From assembly GCA_036365455.1 (NCBI GenBank), contig JAWQUS010000002.1, forward strand, positions 2,232,001 to 2,296,000: 64,000 nt of DNA. The letters run 5' to 3'. Positions 9,921 through 21,061 of this stretch are shown one piece after another (positions within the stretch are counted from its first letter, which is position 1; each line of letters begins with the position of its first letter). This DNA comes from Macrosoma leucophasiata (Eukaryota > Arthropoda > Insecta > Lepidoptera > Hedylidae). The notes beneath the pieces were generated by a model that saw nothing but the letters and a program-made list of their open reading frames with translations, searched no databases and was not told the origin of the DNA. A program made the translations under genes and the position numbers.

Positions 9921-11309
9921 AAATGTAAATATTTAATATAAAATCAATCACATGTTCAATTTATAATTGACTTATATCAATTAGCACATTCACATTTCCC
10001 CAAGGCTTCATTTGTTTAGGAAATATAAACAAAATAGGAAGTGTTTGTTTTTTGAAAAAAAAAAAAATTAAACAAAAGTAAAAGGACAACGATTTTGAAA
10101 TGTGTTCTCGAACTCCGACGGAATAAACCCAAAGCCGTTTTTATTTGATATATAACTTGTATATATGTACACTTTTTTTAAGTTTCTCAAAATAAAGGTT
10201 ATTAGAAAAAAAATATATACAGGCTCCGGGCGAAAAACGGTAGACGTAACGAAATTAATTATTGTTAGTTTTTGTGCAAGTTGGTGTTAAAACACTCCCT
10301 TCGTTTGAACCGTTGCGAGTGTAAATAATTATTTTAAAAGGTAGAGCATTGTCTGCGATTTTGTTATTGCTGTATACTTCGGAATCATACCAACTGGTAG
10401 TTAAATAACATGTAAACATAAGCCAACTTTAACATTTTTTTCAAAATTTACTCTACCGGGGTCATCAGAGACTTAAAACTTTAGTTGTTCACTCATATGT
10501 GAATGTAATGTTTAGATATTTTCTTGATTATTACTATTTCTTGGGTTTTCCCGTTTTTACCCATTGGTCGAACCTACAGATCTTTTACTAAGACTCCGCT
10601 GTCCGTATTTAGTTACTTATATTTACTTTATAAATAAATTATTTATTTAAAGTGAAATAATTATTTAAGGGGGCAACAAACGTGATATTTTTGCCGTTTT
10701 TGATGCGGCTTTGTCAAAATATTTCGTTTTCGTTTCAGCCCTACTGTGTTTTTCTTCGTTTTTTAAAATAATTTTAGCGCTTCGTTCCTAAAATAAACTC
10801 ACAGTCCTCTAATTTGAACAAATGATAGATCAGTCAGTTACTCTTAGGTACCTTTAATTTATGTCAATAAAAATCAAATTTATAATTATTAAAATCAAAT
10901 GTATGTTTTTAAAACAATTCCAACTATCTTGCAACGGATTAGCGTTCCGATGCAAACGCAACGTAACATATTTTACAAGATATTAAGCGATAAATATAAT
11001 ATTTGGTATCACGTTATCACAGTTCATTTTGGGCCACAAACCCCGTATCAACTATTGCCGGACAAATTGATATCGTTATCAGTGTATCATAAAATTTATG
11101 ATAGCCTCTCCTAACAATATTCGGACAAGTCTTCTGCAAATATAATAACGTGTTGTAATTTGGATAATTAGAGTTATGATGGCCGTAACGCTTCGGCAAA
11201 ATATTTGTTTTATATTTGTCAAAGGAGAATGATACTGTTCCATTTATTTCTGGATGTTAACACTGTACAAATAATGTCATTCTCAAATGACTATGAAATA
11301 AATAATTTT
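9921..11309. other. AT-rich intergenic sequence
   Basis: No recognised repeat or gene. Open frames at 10899-11114, 11017-11199 and 11205-11390 carry no domain; the last one overlaps a SINE. Confidence 0.5.
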
Positions 11310-11594
11310 ACTAGTGGTAGAGCTCTAGTGAAGGAGCTCGCGAGCGTAGGCACTACCGCATTATCTAATATACTTGCCGCTAAATGGTAGTGTTCAGCAC
11401 TAACGTGTTCCGGTCAGGTGGTAATGTACGCCCCTGTGATTTCCGGCACAGAGGCATGACCTTAGGTCTCAGAAGTGGTAACGCATCTGCATTTTGTCCT
11501 CTGGTCTTTGTGTGGGTGTCTATAGGCTGCAGTCATCACTTAACATCAATGTGAACTGCATGCTTGTTTGCCACTTACATGACATTAAAAAAAA
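11310..11594 (+). mobile_element. Bm1-like SINE, full length
   Basis: Complete copy: ACTAGTGGTAGAGCTCTAGT at the 5' end, TTGCCACTTACATGACATTA plus an A run at the 3' end. Little decayed. Confidence 0.9.
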
Positions 11595-12060
11595 TTGAAA
11601 TTTGGGCATTTTTTGAATTGCCAGTAATTTAAATAGGTATTATGATTAAGTAAAAGTTGGGATAGATTGCTAATTGTTAACTATATTACAAAATGTACTA
11701 TGTAATGGTAAACAGTAACAATTTGTGGGCCCAAAATTAACCGTCTCCTTCAACAATAACATTTACTTCAGCAGTGACTGCGATGCGTTGCTCCTGCGTT
11801 TTTTTTTGACAAACTTTTCAAAGTTATCAGTGTTGACAGATTCATATCTGTCAGATAATTTTGAGGTTAATTTTAACATAAACCAACGCAGCTCGACAAG
11901 TTACGGTTAGCAGTTACAGTTATTATGTCATTTAATCATTTTCAACTCATTTTTTTACTACTTAACCGGTATGTACTTTAACAAATTTGTTCAAGTTAAA
12001 GTAGGTAAAATTATGCAACCTAGCTAATACTTTTTACATCTTTCTTTTATGTTATTGAAG
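11595..12060. other. Intergenic sequence
   Basis: No gene or repeat recognised. The frame at 11725-11910 has no domain. Confidence 0.5.
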
Positions 12061-12234
12061 AAGCAAACAAGCATGCAGTTCAAATTGATGTTAAGTGATG
12101 ACTGCAGCCTATAGACTGCAGCCTATAGACACCCACATCAAGACCGAGGTCAAAATGCAGATGCGTTACCACTACTGAGGCCTAAGGTGTTTTGCCTCTG
12201 TGCCGGAAATAACAGGGCCGTACAACGTCACCTG
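12061..12234 (-). mobile_element. Bm1-like SINE, 3' part, with internal duplication
   Basis: The block GACTGCAGCCTATA is present twice in tandem (about 12102-12129), where other copies have it once. The copy ends at the GGGCCGTACA block, lacking the 5' third. Confidence 0.85.
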
Positions 12235-12437
12235 CTTTTAAATTATACCTATAATAATATGTATTTTAAACAGGATCTTTAGTCTTTATGAATAATTATC
12301 TAGATTCACTTTTTTTTACTTGTAATATTAAATTAAGGATACCCTATTTACAAGACGTTGAACTCTTAGGTATATAAAAATATGAGTTGTTGTTTTTAGA
12401 CGCATTTTATTTTAATAAGAGTTGTATTACTAACTAT

Positions 12438-12641
12438 ACTGGTAGTAGAGTCGGGGGCGTAGACACCACCGCTTTACCTAATCTATCTGCCATCAAACGG
12501 TAGTGTTCAGCACTACCGCGTTCACAGATACATAATACCAACTAAGGTCTCAAGGCAACGTATCTACATTTTGACCTCTGAGTTTTGTGTTCGATGTCTA
12601 TAGGCTACAGTCATCACTTAACATCCATGTGAACTGCATCC
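12438..12641 (+). mobile_element. Bm1-like SINE with internal deletions
   Basis: Starts ACTGGTAGTAGAGTCGGG and ends at GTGAACTGCATC, with deletions in the promoter-proximal and central blocks. It meets an oppositely oriented copy tail to tail at 12641. Confidence 0.8.
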
Positions 12642-12822
12642 TTTTTTTAACGTAAAGGAAGTGGAAACAAGCATGCAGTTCACATTGATGTTAAGTGACG
12701 ACTGCAGCCTATAGACATTAGCACAAAGGCCTGAGGTCAAAATCCAGATGAGTTACCACTTCTGAAGACTTAGGTGTTATGCCTCTGCGGCGGAAATTAC
12801 AGGGCCGTACATTACCTAATGC
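12642..12822 (-). mobile_element. Bm1-like SINE, 3' part
   Basis: Starts in a T run, then GTGGAAACAAGCATGCAG through CAGGGCCGTACATTACC. Together with 12438-12641 it forms an inverted SINE pair. Confidence 0.85.
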
Positions 12823-12986
12823 TATGAATCTAAGTAGTTATTAATCGTTTAACAGCTATAATTATTTAATTTCCGTAGACTTGTCTACAACGTTATCTGA
12901 AGGTGGAAATCCTTTCCATGTATGGATGTAATGTTTGGTTAGTTTGCTAGCATTGATACTATTGTCTATCTATATTTATCTATTCA

Positions 12987-13241
12987 TCTATATATATAAA
13001 AATCAATTGCTGTTCGTTAGGCTCGCTAAAACTCGAGAACGGCTGCACCGATTTTGGTAATTTTTGTTTTGAATTATTTTTGGAAGTCCAGGGAAGGTTT
13101 AAAAGGTAAGAAAATATGAATAAATTGAAGGGGAATAGTAAAAAACATAATTTCATTTTCCCATACAAATAGTCCGTATATATCAAACCTTTGACACATT
13201 ATTTCATTCTGAGGCAATACGAAGTTTGCCGGGTCAGATAG
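12987..13241 (+). mobile_element. Non-autonomous Helitron type 1
   Basis: 5' end TCTATATATATAAAAATC, 3' end CAATACGAAGTTTGCCGGGT then CAGATAG (normally CAGCTAG). A short stem (GGCAA/TTGCC) precedes the terminus, as is standard for Helitrons. Open frames across it have no homology. Other copies are at 20.1, 29.6, 42.7, 46.4 and 63.8 kb. Confidence 0.8.
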
Positions 13242-13478
13242 TCTAATATATAAAAGTCTCGTGTCAGTGTTTGTGACAATACTCCTCCGAAAGGGCTTTA
13301 CCGATCATTATGAAATTTTATGTATGTTTATATTTGGTAGGTATAATAATCGGTTGTAGTCAATTTTATATATCCCTAAATGGTAAGGTTGATTCTCCCC
13401 AAATATTATTTTTGGAATTTTTGGACATTTAATTATTTTATACCTCTATAGCGATACGAAGTTCGTCGGGCCGGCTAG
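13242..13478 (+). mobile_element. Non-autonomous Helitron type 2
   Basis: 5' end TCTAATATATAAAAGTCTCG, 3' end ACGAAGTTCGTCGGGCCGGC then TAG. It begins at the base after the type 1 element ends, so the two are joined without spacer. A second type 2 copy is at 63614-63804. Confidence 0.75.
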
Positions 13479-13532
13479 TATTTATAAGTATGTAGTGCGT
13501 TAAATTATTTTTCTCAAATGTATTAAGTTTTT

Positions 13533-13675
13533 ACTAGAGCTCCAGTGACGGAGCTCGCGGGCGTATGCACCACCGCATTACCTAAGCTACTTGCCGCTAA
13601 ATGGTAGTATTCAGCAGTACCGTGTTCCGGTCAGGTAATGTACCTACGGCCCTGTTATACCTACAACAGAGGCAT
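13533..13675 (+). mobile_element. Bm1-like SINE, 5' half
   Basis: Starts at ACTAGAGCTCCAGTGACGGA and runs to GAGGCATAAT, where a family A tRNA SINE takes over. The 3' half is missing. Confidence 0.85.
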
Positions 13676-13679
13676 AATT

Positions 13680-13900
13680 TGAAGAGCCATTTATTTGGTC
13701 CAGCGGTGTGTGACGAGTGTTTTAACCGAGGCTCACGGGTTCGATCCCCGCACCGGGACAAATATTTGTATGGCCTACAGATATTTGTTTCGGGTACTGG
13801 GTGTTTGTGTATGTGTTGCATGTGTGCAACGGCACCCACGACACAGGTTTATACCTTTTGTGGGGCTTTGAGTGTAAGCGTATTTATTTGTTATTTATAA
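13680..13900 (+). mobile_element. tRNA-derived SINE family A, nearly complete
   Basis: Head TTTGGTCCAGCGGTGTG and B box GGGTTCGATCCCCGCACC, then GGCCTACAGATATTTGTTTC, ACAACGG-like and CACGACACAGGTTTATACC blocks and a TATTTATTTG tail. The tRNA-like head with Pol III boxes defines it as a SINE. It sits directly behind the truncated Bm1-like copy. Confidence 0.9.
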
Positions 13901-14599
13901 AAATTTCCCAGTGTAGTGCGCCAAAGGTTAAAATATAATTATACCAAGTTTCATCGTAATCGGACCAGTAGTTTTTGTGTGATGCTTTAACAAACAGACA
14001 AAATTTATTTTTAACGACATATTTGTGTTCGGTATGTATCTAGTGAAATGCCCTGGTATTTATTTTCTCAATATTTTTAATGTACAGTATTTACACTGCT
14101 ACAGTTTTATTTATATTTTATGGTATAGGTAGACTATAATGCCTTAGCCATCAACAGTGTTACCACTCTCAATTCGCGTCTACATTGAAATCTTTCTATA
14201 ATATACAGTATTACTTATCATAAACGTGAAGAGCTTCTTTGTCACTTCATGACATAAAAAAATATTATTTCTCAAGTCTATATATTAAGTGCGTGTATCT
14301 TAAAATCTTGGTAAAGTTGTAATAGAGACATTTGGGTACTTTAAAACATTAAAATTCATTATCACGTACGTGGATGGTTCTTAGATCCTGATATACTACT
14401 ATCTTGTAGTAGAGTTAATTAAGTAGGTATTTAAATAATTACGTGTTTGCATTTAAAATGAGACTTTTGTGTTTATTGTTTTTAATTTTAACGTGTTTTA
14501 GCAAAATTATATGTTTTTATATTCATACATACAGTTTTTAAGTTTGGTGACTTAGACGACAACTAATAATTTTTGAACCTTTTTTGGAAAGTCGGTATT
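13901..14599. other. Intergenic sequence with faint transposon traces
   Basis: 13945-14040 resembles Helitron interior (GTTTCATCGTAATCGGACCA, then CAAACAGACAAA). 14145-14270 may be a very decayed plus-strand Bm1-like 3' end (CACTTCATGACATAAAAAA). The rest is unassigned. Confidence 0.4.
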
Positions 14600-14609
14600 T
14601 AAGTTTTAA

Positions 14610-14760
14610 TGAAAAATGGAAAGAAAAATTTAATTTGTAGACCCGTTATGTGGGAACCTCAGTTGGGAGAGCGAATGCACCCAGTGGTGGAGGGTTCAAG
14701 TCCCGCCTGAAGCTCCTAGATTCTTTCTTTAAAATATTACACTCGTGTGTCGCGTTAAAT
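14610..14760 (+). mobile_element. tRNA-like SINE family C, diverged copy
   Basis: AATGGAAAGAAAAATT is followed by AACCTCAGTTGGGAGAGCGA and GGGTTCAAGTCCCGCCTGAA. This order (D-arm-like, then T-arm-like GGTTCAAGTCC) matches the tRNA-like units at 34.7 and 35.9 kb. Too diverged to call a tRNA gene. Confidence 0.5.
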
Positions 14761-14997
14761 TCAATAAAATCAATCAAGTACTCTAGTCATAATTAAACGT
14801 AATTGTACTCACATCCTAGGATTTACCGACGGCCGAAATATAGTTAAAGATTTTTATTATTAAATATATTTTACCTACAAGCGATAATATTTTACTTTTT
14901 CTGCAATAATCAAGCTTCCACATTTAGGGTATTTTTTGCGAATGTCTTACAAATGGCGCGGGTCTTCCATTTAATAATTATTTTAGTACTACACTAA

Positions 14998-15270
14998 CTC
15001 TGGTGGTAGAGTTCCCGTGCAGACACTCGCACCACCGCATTACCTACCGAATCTGTCTTCCGCCAAACGGTAGTGTTCAGCACTATCGTGTTCCGTTTAG
15101 ATGGTAACGTATGGCCCCGTAATAATTATCACAGACACATAAACTCTTAGGTCTCAGGTGTGGTAACGCATCTGCATTTTGACCTCTAGTTTTCTGTAGT
15201 TCTCTATAGGCTGAAGTAGTCACCTAACATGTGATCTAAAAGTTTGGCCACCATCGTTACATAAAAAAAT
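14998..15270 (+). mobile_element. Bm1-like SINE, full length, diverged
   Basis: 5' CTCTGGTGGTAGAGTTCCCG, 3' CATCGTTACATAAAAAAA. Many substitutions and small deletions compared with the copy at 39.1 kb, so an older insertion. Confidence 0.85.
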
Positions 15271-18039
15271 AATACTAGGTCATCAAAACCATTTAAATTA
15301 AAATGTATGTTAAATACACGTTCTGCTCACCACTGTCAGCTTATGTAATATTAATGTTATTAACATTACATAACGAAATTGTAGAAAATAATTATGTTAA
15401 ATGTTGTTGATATTTTTCTACATTGGGTGTGATAATTTTTTATCTTTATAAATCCCATTATTGAATTAAAGCCATCTCTTATCAAAGATAAGAAGTCCTA
15501 GAAAGTTTTAATTTAGTGTCATAGTCTTTATTAAGGTATATTATAAATTATAGATACAAAATGTCGTCTGTTAATAATATGTTTACGAGTAATTACAATA
15601 ATATCTGCAACATTGTTATAATTTCTGTAAAGGAGATGTTGCAAAAATGTATGGACCTCCGGCCATGTATTGTACACAATATCATTAAACAGGCAAAATC
15701 AATATAAAAACGTTTTTTACTGCATATTTTCACTTTTTAGCTTTGTTTGCAGTTACAAAACATTATTTGCAGTTAGAATTGCAACTCAAAACCAACATGG
15801 CGAATATGGCGGGCGATGTAATTTTGACATTTTCATTTTAAAATTGTATTTTGCATATAGTACTTGGAGAAAAAAGAAATATTTTCTAAATACTATCAAA
15901 ATCGATTGATCCCAAGTGTCGGCTGTATCGCCGCCATGTTTTAACATAGTTGAAAAGGATAAAATCGTTTGAATTAAATGTAATTGTAACTCTAATATAT
16001 ATTCTTGAATAAATTAATTGTATTTTTTTCGGATTCTTCTTTAATTTACCCATTTTTTGAGGACGTGTGCGAACCAGAGCCGAGCTCACAACATCTCCTT
16101 TAAACGATTGTAGCTTTAGTTTTTTTTAATGAATGAACGGTCAGAAAATATTACAAATCTAGCCCACTACCTATACCATTGACTAAAATCATAATCTTAA
16201 TAAAGATACATAATAAATTATATTCAAAATTATTCAATTAATATATCCGATTGAAAAATGTATCCTCAGGGCATAATATTAACAGTGTTGTGACTCGTTA
16301 TGTATTCGCTAAGTAAATTCATAAGTATATAGCTACATAAGCCTAGACCATATTACCTAATAGGCCGTAGGTAGGTACGACCTAACGTATGGCCATGACA
16401 TTAATATCTAAATATTTTTTGTCGTTTCATTTAAGTTGTTAGATGAAGCAATCATTGCTCGTGTCTGATATAAAGAACCTAATCTATACTTTTTAATAAA
16501 ATCAAATGGAGAACGCGCTCATTTCTATATGTTATCTGTGGCATAATTTTATCTCACATTTGAATATCTCAAATTCAATTATTATTAGTTATATTAATTA
16601 TAGTTTAATCGCTTTACGCGTCTGTTAAATTAATTGCGTTTACCGTCGGCAGTCTGTGAGAGTTTGCTTTACGTTGCTAACTTTTTTATTTACTATCAAT
16701 TTACAGTTAAGGGTTATTAATTAACTATGAAATATTAAGGGTAATATTAACGTGTATAACATATATATTGTGGTTACTTATGTTAATTAGTGAAACCTTA
16801 AGATAAGCTATTAAAACGAAAATACAGCGCATATCCTACTGCAATAAAAGTTTTCGTATATATTTAAAATCTTAACAATTTCTATTAACATATTACACGT
16901 TCTGCGGTTAGAAAAACTACATTTGAATTTAACACATTTTAATTCGAGTGGACGGTGTATAAATTTATAATTTAATGTAATTAACTTTAATATGCCAAGT
17001 TTTAACAATGTAATGTTAATTTTACAACTAGCAATAACATTTTCATGACTATAACACTAAAACATAATTCAATAATGGAACTAAAGGAGTGGGATTAAAC
17101 GTTGCCAGTATACCTGCCCGAACAAAAACAGTACAACCCCTAAATCTTTTAGAAAGTTGTCTCCCGATATTCCGTTAGGGTATCTTTGTGGTGCGCACCA
17201 AACTTTTTTTCCCTTTCATTGTCAATTGAATTTTATTGTTGGTTTCCGAGATAGGCCCTTTTGTGTTCAACCGTGCGTTTAAAGCTGCTTGTAACTCTGG
17301 GTCTTACTGTGCCATTCTGTCGCCCTATAAGAGCAACCATCGACAATAGTCGCGCGGCAGGAAGGCATTTTATCTTATTTGTTGTCGCGAACTTATTCCG
17401 TCTATAGTCTATGCCGTCAGGTGTCCGATATTTTACATACATTTATTCACGGCCCACACTACCTAATTTTAATACCGTGTCAAGCGTCACATTCAAGTTT
17501 GTTTTTTTATTGCTCCACATCATGGCGCGGGTCATCGTTCCAAAAAGCCAAACTTTGCATGTATCAAAGATTCAAGTTCGCACCATTCGTTCTGAAACGT
17601 TCACGTTGCTGACGGTTAATATTATGTGCATTTTTTAAATGTTTATTACTAACGAGACAGGTTATTGTGTTGTGATTATGTTATCTAAGCTTTTTATGTT
17701 CGTAATGCATTCATTTCGTTTTCATTATCACCGGTAATGCGTCGGTTGTTGTCGGACGCATTCTAAAACCGCATTACGTATTCCGTGTACGTCCTACTTG
17801 TTTTAACAGCTCTCTGGTGTCGACACGCGTTAATGTATCGCATCAGGTGCAATCACAGCCTATTCTGGACGTGATATTTGTTTTTCTAAACTACACATAC
17901 AACCGAAAACCTAAACTAAATCTGGCAAGTTTTGCGTTTGCGACTCTAGGACTCTACCGCGTCGCCGTCCACTGCGTCACGTATCCTGTCAAACTCACGT
18001 GCGTAACAAATCGGTACATACCCTAGGCTGAGCCATGAA
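15271..18039. other. Low-repeat block left of the CpG-rich island
   Basis: Almost 2.8 kb without recognised transposons. 15342-15377 is a near-palindrome around TTATGTAATATTAATG. Short ATGGCG-rich patches (15797-15815, 15934-15940) resemble proximal promoter or start-codon contexts but no exon is supported. 17090-18040 has raised CG content approaching the island. Confidence 0.4.
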
Positions 18040-18660
18040 AGCTCGGCCCGAGCCCGGGTGCAAGGCTCCGCTGGCCACCACGAACGTTTTATCGTCACGG
18101 GCCCAATCTAACACACCACACAAGCACGTGAACACATACACATCAATTATTTGACACCGTCACAGCGGCCCGCTAGCTCACTAGTGTCATAATGCACTCG
18201 CGACGGTCGAGTTTGTTGGTTCCGTTCGATCACGGTACGCGTGGCCGAGCGAGGCGCGGGGTGCGGGAGGCCCGGCGCGCTCGGCAGTCTGGCGGACACT
18301 GGCGCGGCTCGACGAGCGGGGCCGCCGCCGGGGCGTGGCGGCCGGCCCAGGGGCTGCGGGCCAATCGGGCGCTTCGGCCCGCGCCGCCGCCGCCTCCGTG
18401 CTCCGCTCCGAGCCCCGAGCCGCTCGCCGCCGAGCCGCTCCGCACCGCTCGGTCACCCGCCGCTCCACCGCTCCACCGCTCTACGACTCTACAGCTCTAC
18501 ACCTCTACACCACACCGCGCGCCGCAGCCACTACGCACGCACGCAACTCTACCATTTTTACCGGAATTTTTTCTATGCTGTATGCCGTGTTTATTTGGTG
18601 TCTAGCTCCGTCTGGAGAGCCCTTAGCGCGTGCGCCGTGACTCCTCATTAGAGAGTTTGA
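18040..18660. promoter_or_regulatory. CpG-rich island, candidate host promoter or first exon
   Basis: A ~620-bp stretch of very high GC content in AT-rich surroundings, with no relation to other repeats here. Open frames on both strands across it (18192-18605 and 18241-18651 plus, 18187-18468 minus) are Ala/Arg/Pro-rich and look like composition artefacts. On the minus strand an ATG at 18036 opens MAQPR and is followed at once by GTATGT (18021-18016), a good 5' splice site, which would fit a GC-rich 5' UTR with a tiny first coding exon. On the plus strand a GTAAGT lies at 18713. Strand is therefore undecided. Promoter function is inferred from composition only. Confidence 0.45.
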
Positions 18661-19618
18661 ATGTGAAAAGTTTTCTCTACACGACCAGTTAGTCGGTTCG
18701 ATTGTAAAATAAGTAAGTAATGATCATTATTGTAAGCGAGTTAAGTTGAGAAGTCTGGAGTGTATCGAAATGTGACAGCGTATGTTTTATGCTAATATTA
18801 AAAATGTAGAGCTAAGCGGACTCTACATGAGCATTTAAAATATGATAATAAGTTTTTATCTTAATTTGCAGTAATGATGAGAAATAATTAATTGCTAGAT
18901 TTAATGAATGCGGATGTGTTAGTCACGTTAATTTAGCTACGAATGTACAGAGAATTTGTGGCTAATGGAAGGCTTAAACAAACAACATGAAATGCTGGCA
19001 ATGGTTAATCAAGATAATGTTACAAGACTTATATCAAAAACGGGCATTATAAAGAGAAATAAAACATAATAACACTACTATTTAATCGTTCATAACATCT
19101 ACACGACTCTATATCTCCACCGGCCTTGTACAATGAAATCTGAAAATTGTTACATGATTTTCTTTGTTTCATTTTTTTTCCTTCTATATACATACCTACT
19201 CACTCGAATTATTACGTCTATTTATTACTATAATTTTGAGAATAGCAAAATTTTTAACTATTTTATTTTAAGGACTCGAAGATAATTCATATAGATCAAT
19301 AATTTGCAATGAGTCTGTCTCTACAATTCTTTAAAACGGGATTTACAATATTTTGTATAAATTAGTCATCTCTGTTCTGTGTGATATTTGTTATCATGGG
19401 TTTAATGATTCGTAGGACTTGGTTTGACATGAAAAGTTTTGTATGTAGAGTCCTACTAAGTATTATTAGTAGAGACGAACATTCACACCATAATTATTTT
19501 CTTTTTTAGATTCAAAACAGCAATGCTTATAGCTGCTTATGTACGGTGTTATAATCAACTAATTATTTACCTTCAGTTTGAATATTATAAAATATAGGAC
19601 CCATAAATTCAATAAAAA
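18661..19618. other. Low-repeat AT-rich sequence
   Basis: No repeat or gene recognised. If the island is a plus-strand first exon, this would be the start of its intron. Confidence 0.4.
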
Positions 19619-19633
19619 TAAAGGAAACGTTAA
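19619..19633 (+). repeat. Target-site duplication, left
   Basis: TAAAGGAAACGTTAA, identical to 19998-20012. Confidence 0.9.
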
Positions 19634-19997
19634 CATTAACGTCGAAGCGCGCATGGCCCAGCGGCTGGTGTAGATCGTAAGCGATCTGCTCGGTTAAGCA
19701 CTACGGGCGCGGTCGGCTAGTGTGATGGGTGACCGCTAGTGGCAAATTAAATGCGCGTTTCCGTGCTTCGGAGGGCACGTTAAGCCGTCGGTCCCGGTTG
19801 CTATCGATGGATAGCAGTCGTTAAACCTTGTCGGAGGCCTTATGGGCGGTTTGAAAACATCCGACAGTGGGTTGGCCACTAACCCACCCACCTCCACCAA
19901 TCCGCATTGGAGCAGCGTGGTGGAGTAAGCTCCAGGCCTCCCCCCAAAGGGGAGAGACTCGTGCCCAGCAGTGGGACGTATAATGGGTTGCCATTAT
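19634..19997 (+). mobile_element. 5S rRNA-headed SINE with RTE-like tail
   Basis: A 364-bp retroposon between perfect 15-bp target duplications. Near the 5' end, CTGCTCGGTTAAGCACTACG, GGGCGCGGTCGG and GATGGGTGACCG correspond in order to the internal promoter region of 5S rRNA (the GTTAAGCA..GGGCG..GGTC..GGATGGGTGACCG core). The head would supply a type 1 Pol III promoter. The 3' part contains CAGGCCTCCCCCCAAAGGGG and TGCCCAGCAGTGGGACGTAT, which corresponds to the 3' end of RTE LINEs (compare CAGCAGTGGACGT on the minus strand near 59.07 kb), so mobilisation by RTE machinery is likely. Open frames inside are chance. 5S-headed SINEs are known as the SINE3 class; membership of a described lepidopteran family is unresolved. 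Confidence 0.88.
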
Positions 19998-20012
19998 TAA
20001 AGGAAACGTTAA
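19998..20012 (+). repeat. Target-site duplication, right
   Basis: TAAAGGAAACGTTAA, perfect copy of the left duplication. Confidence 0.9.
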
Positions 20013-20109
20013 GATTTTATACCTCGCTGTTCCTGACACTATTCAATTGACATGTTTTCTGGTATGAATCTCTTAAGTTATTTTTGTGTTCATAATTATG
20101 TATAGAATA

Positions 20110-20242
20110 CTAGCTGACCCCGCAATCTTCGTATTGCCTCAGAATGAAATAATGTGTCAAAGGTTTGATAGATACGAACTATTTGTATGGGAAAATAAAA
20201 TTGTGGTTACTGTTTCCCTTCAATTGCTTCATATTTTTGAAA
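20110..20242 (-). mobile_element. Helitron type 1, 3' part
   Basis: Reads CTAGCTGACCCCGCAATCTT from the terminal CTAG inward on the plus strand, so the element points left. It stops after CCCTTCAATTGCTTCATA and is replaced by another repeat. Confidence 0.8.
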
Positions 20243-20248
20243 TAATAC

Positions 20249-20345
20249 TAGTTTTCGGATTTATCTCGCGTATATTAAACTAAAATGATTATTTAAAATT
20301 GAACCCGATGTTTCGGTCGCTTTTCAGCTTCCGTGGTCTCGGATA
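20249..20345 (+). repeat. Dispersed repeat P (CGCGTATATTAAACTAAAAT), copy 1
   Basis: CTAGTTTTCGGATTTATCTC, CGCGTATATTAAACTAAAAT, GATGTTTCGGTCGCTTTTCA and GCTTCCGTGGTCTCGG in order. Further copies are at 21.06, 25.9 and 58.88 kb. Class unknown; a Penelope-like or other retroelement 3' end is only a guess. Confidence 0.7.
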
Positions 20346-20347
20346 TT

Positions 20348-20463
20348 CTTCATATTGAAATGCCACAAACTTTATTCAATATAACTTCAAAATACACCAA
20401 GAAAATGAAATAAAATAAGAGCACCATACGCCTCTTTCAAGGTTCCCGCCAAAACTCCCGGGT
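20348..20463 (+). repeat. Dispersed repeat U, 3' part
   Basis: ATGCCACAAACTTTATTCAA through AAGGTTCCCGCCAAAACTCC. Longer copies are at 54163-54535 and 59878-60200. Confidence 0.75.
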
Positions 20464-20558
20464 AACGACTTTATAAAATAATAATTTAATTGAACCGAAT
20501 GCAAAGTTAAAAACCGACCAATTGCGCGTTGGATTCGCCCACGAAGGGTTCCGTGCCA

Positions 20559-20741
20559 TCCCTACTAATATTATAAATGCGAAAGTAACTCTGTCTGTCT
20601 GTTACCTTTTTACGTCCAAACGACTGAACCGATTTTAATTAAATTTGGTACAGAGATAGAGCTGACTTTGAGAAAGAACATAGGCTACTTAGTTATTAAT
20701 AAAACGCCGTCCACGCGGGCGAAGCCGCGGGCAACAGCTAG
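20559..20741 (+). mobile_element. Short Helitron, complete (183 bp)
   Basis: 5' TCCCTACTAATATTATAAAT, 3' GCGAAGCCGCGGGCAACAGC then TAG, with a perfect stem CGCGG/CCGCG just before the terminus. It sits between A and T, the standard Helitron target. A CTGAACCGATTTTAATTAAA interior is typical of lepidopteran short Helitrons. Confidence 0.88.
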
Positions 20742-21061
20742 TAGTCTATAAAAACGGCAATTTCTTTTTGTTTGTTTTTCGTATGGGAGGCCCGCATAAG
20801 TATTTTTTTTAATATAATTACATTACTTATTTTTGAAGTTAATATATAATTAAATATTCTTCTTATTGCTGCTTGCTTGCTTATTGTTATTAATATCGAG
20901 CATAACACCAGATTTGTTGTATGGAAGCCTATAAAATATTTATTGGTTTTAGTATCTATGAAACTTTATCCTCTTAGCTATAATTTCATCATCAGTCCAT
21001 GAGATACAACCAAGACAGAAAAACAGACACACATATAGACAGTAAAGTCTTATTGAAATAA

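Noticed and set aside
18187..18651. Four overlapping open frames of 71-137 codons on both strands in the CpG-rich island
   Set aside because: They are open mainly because GC-rich sequence has few stop codons; Ala/Arg/Pro-rich, no domain, and both strands equally open.
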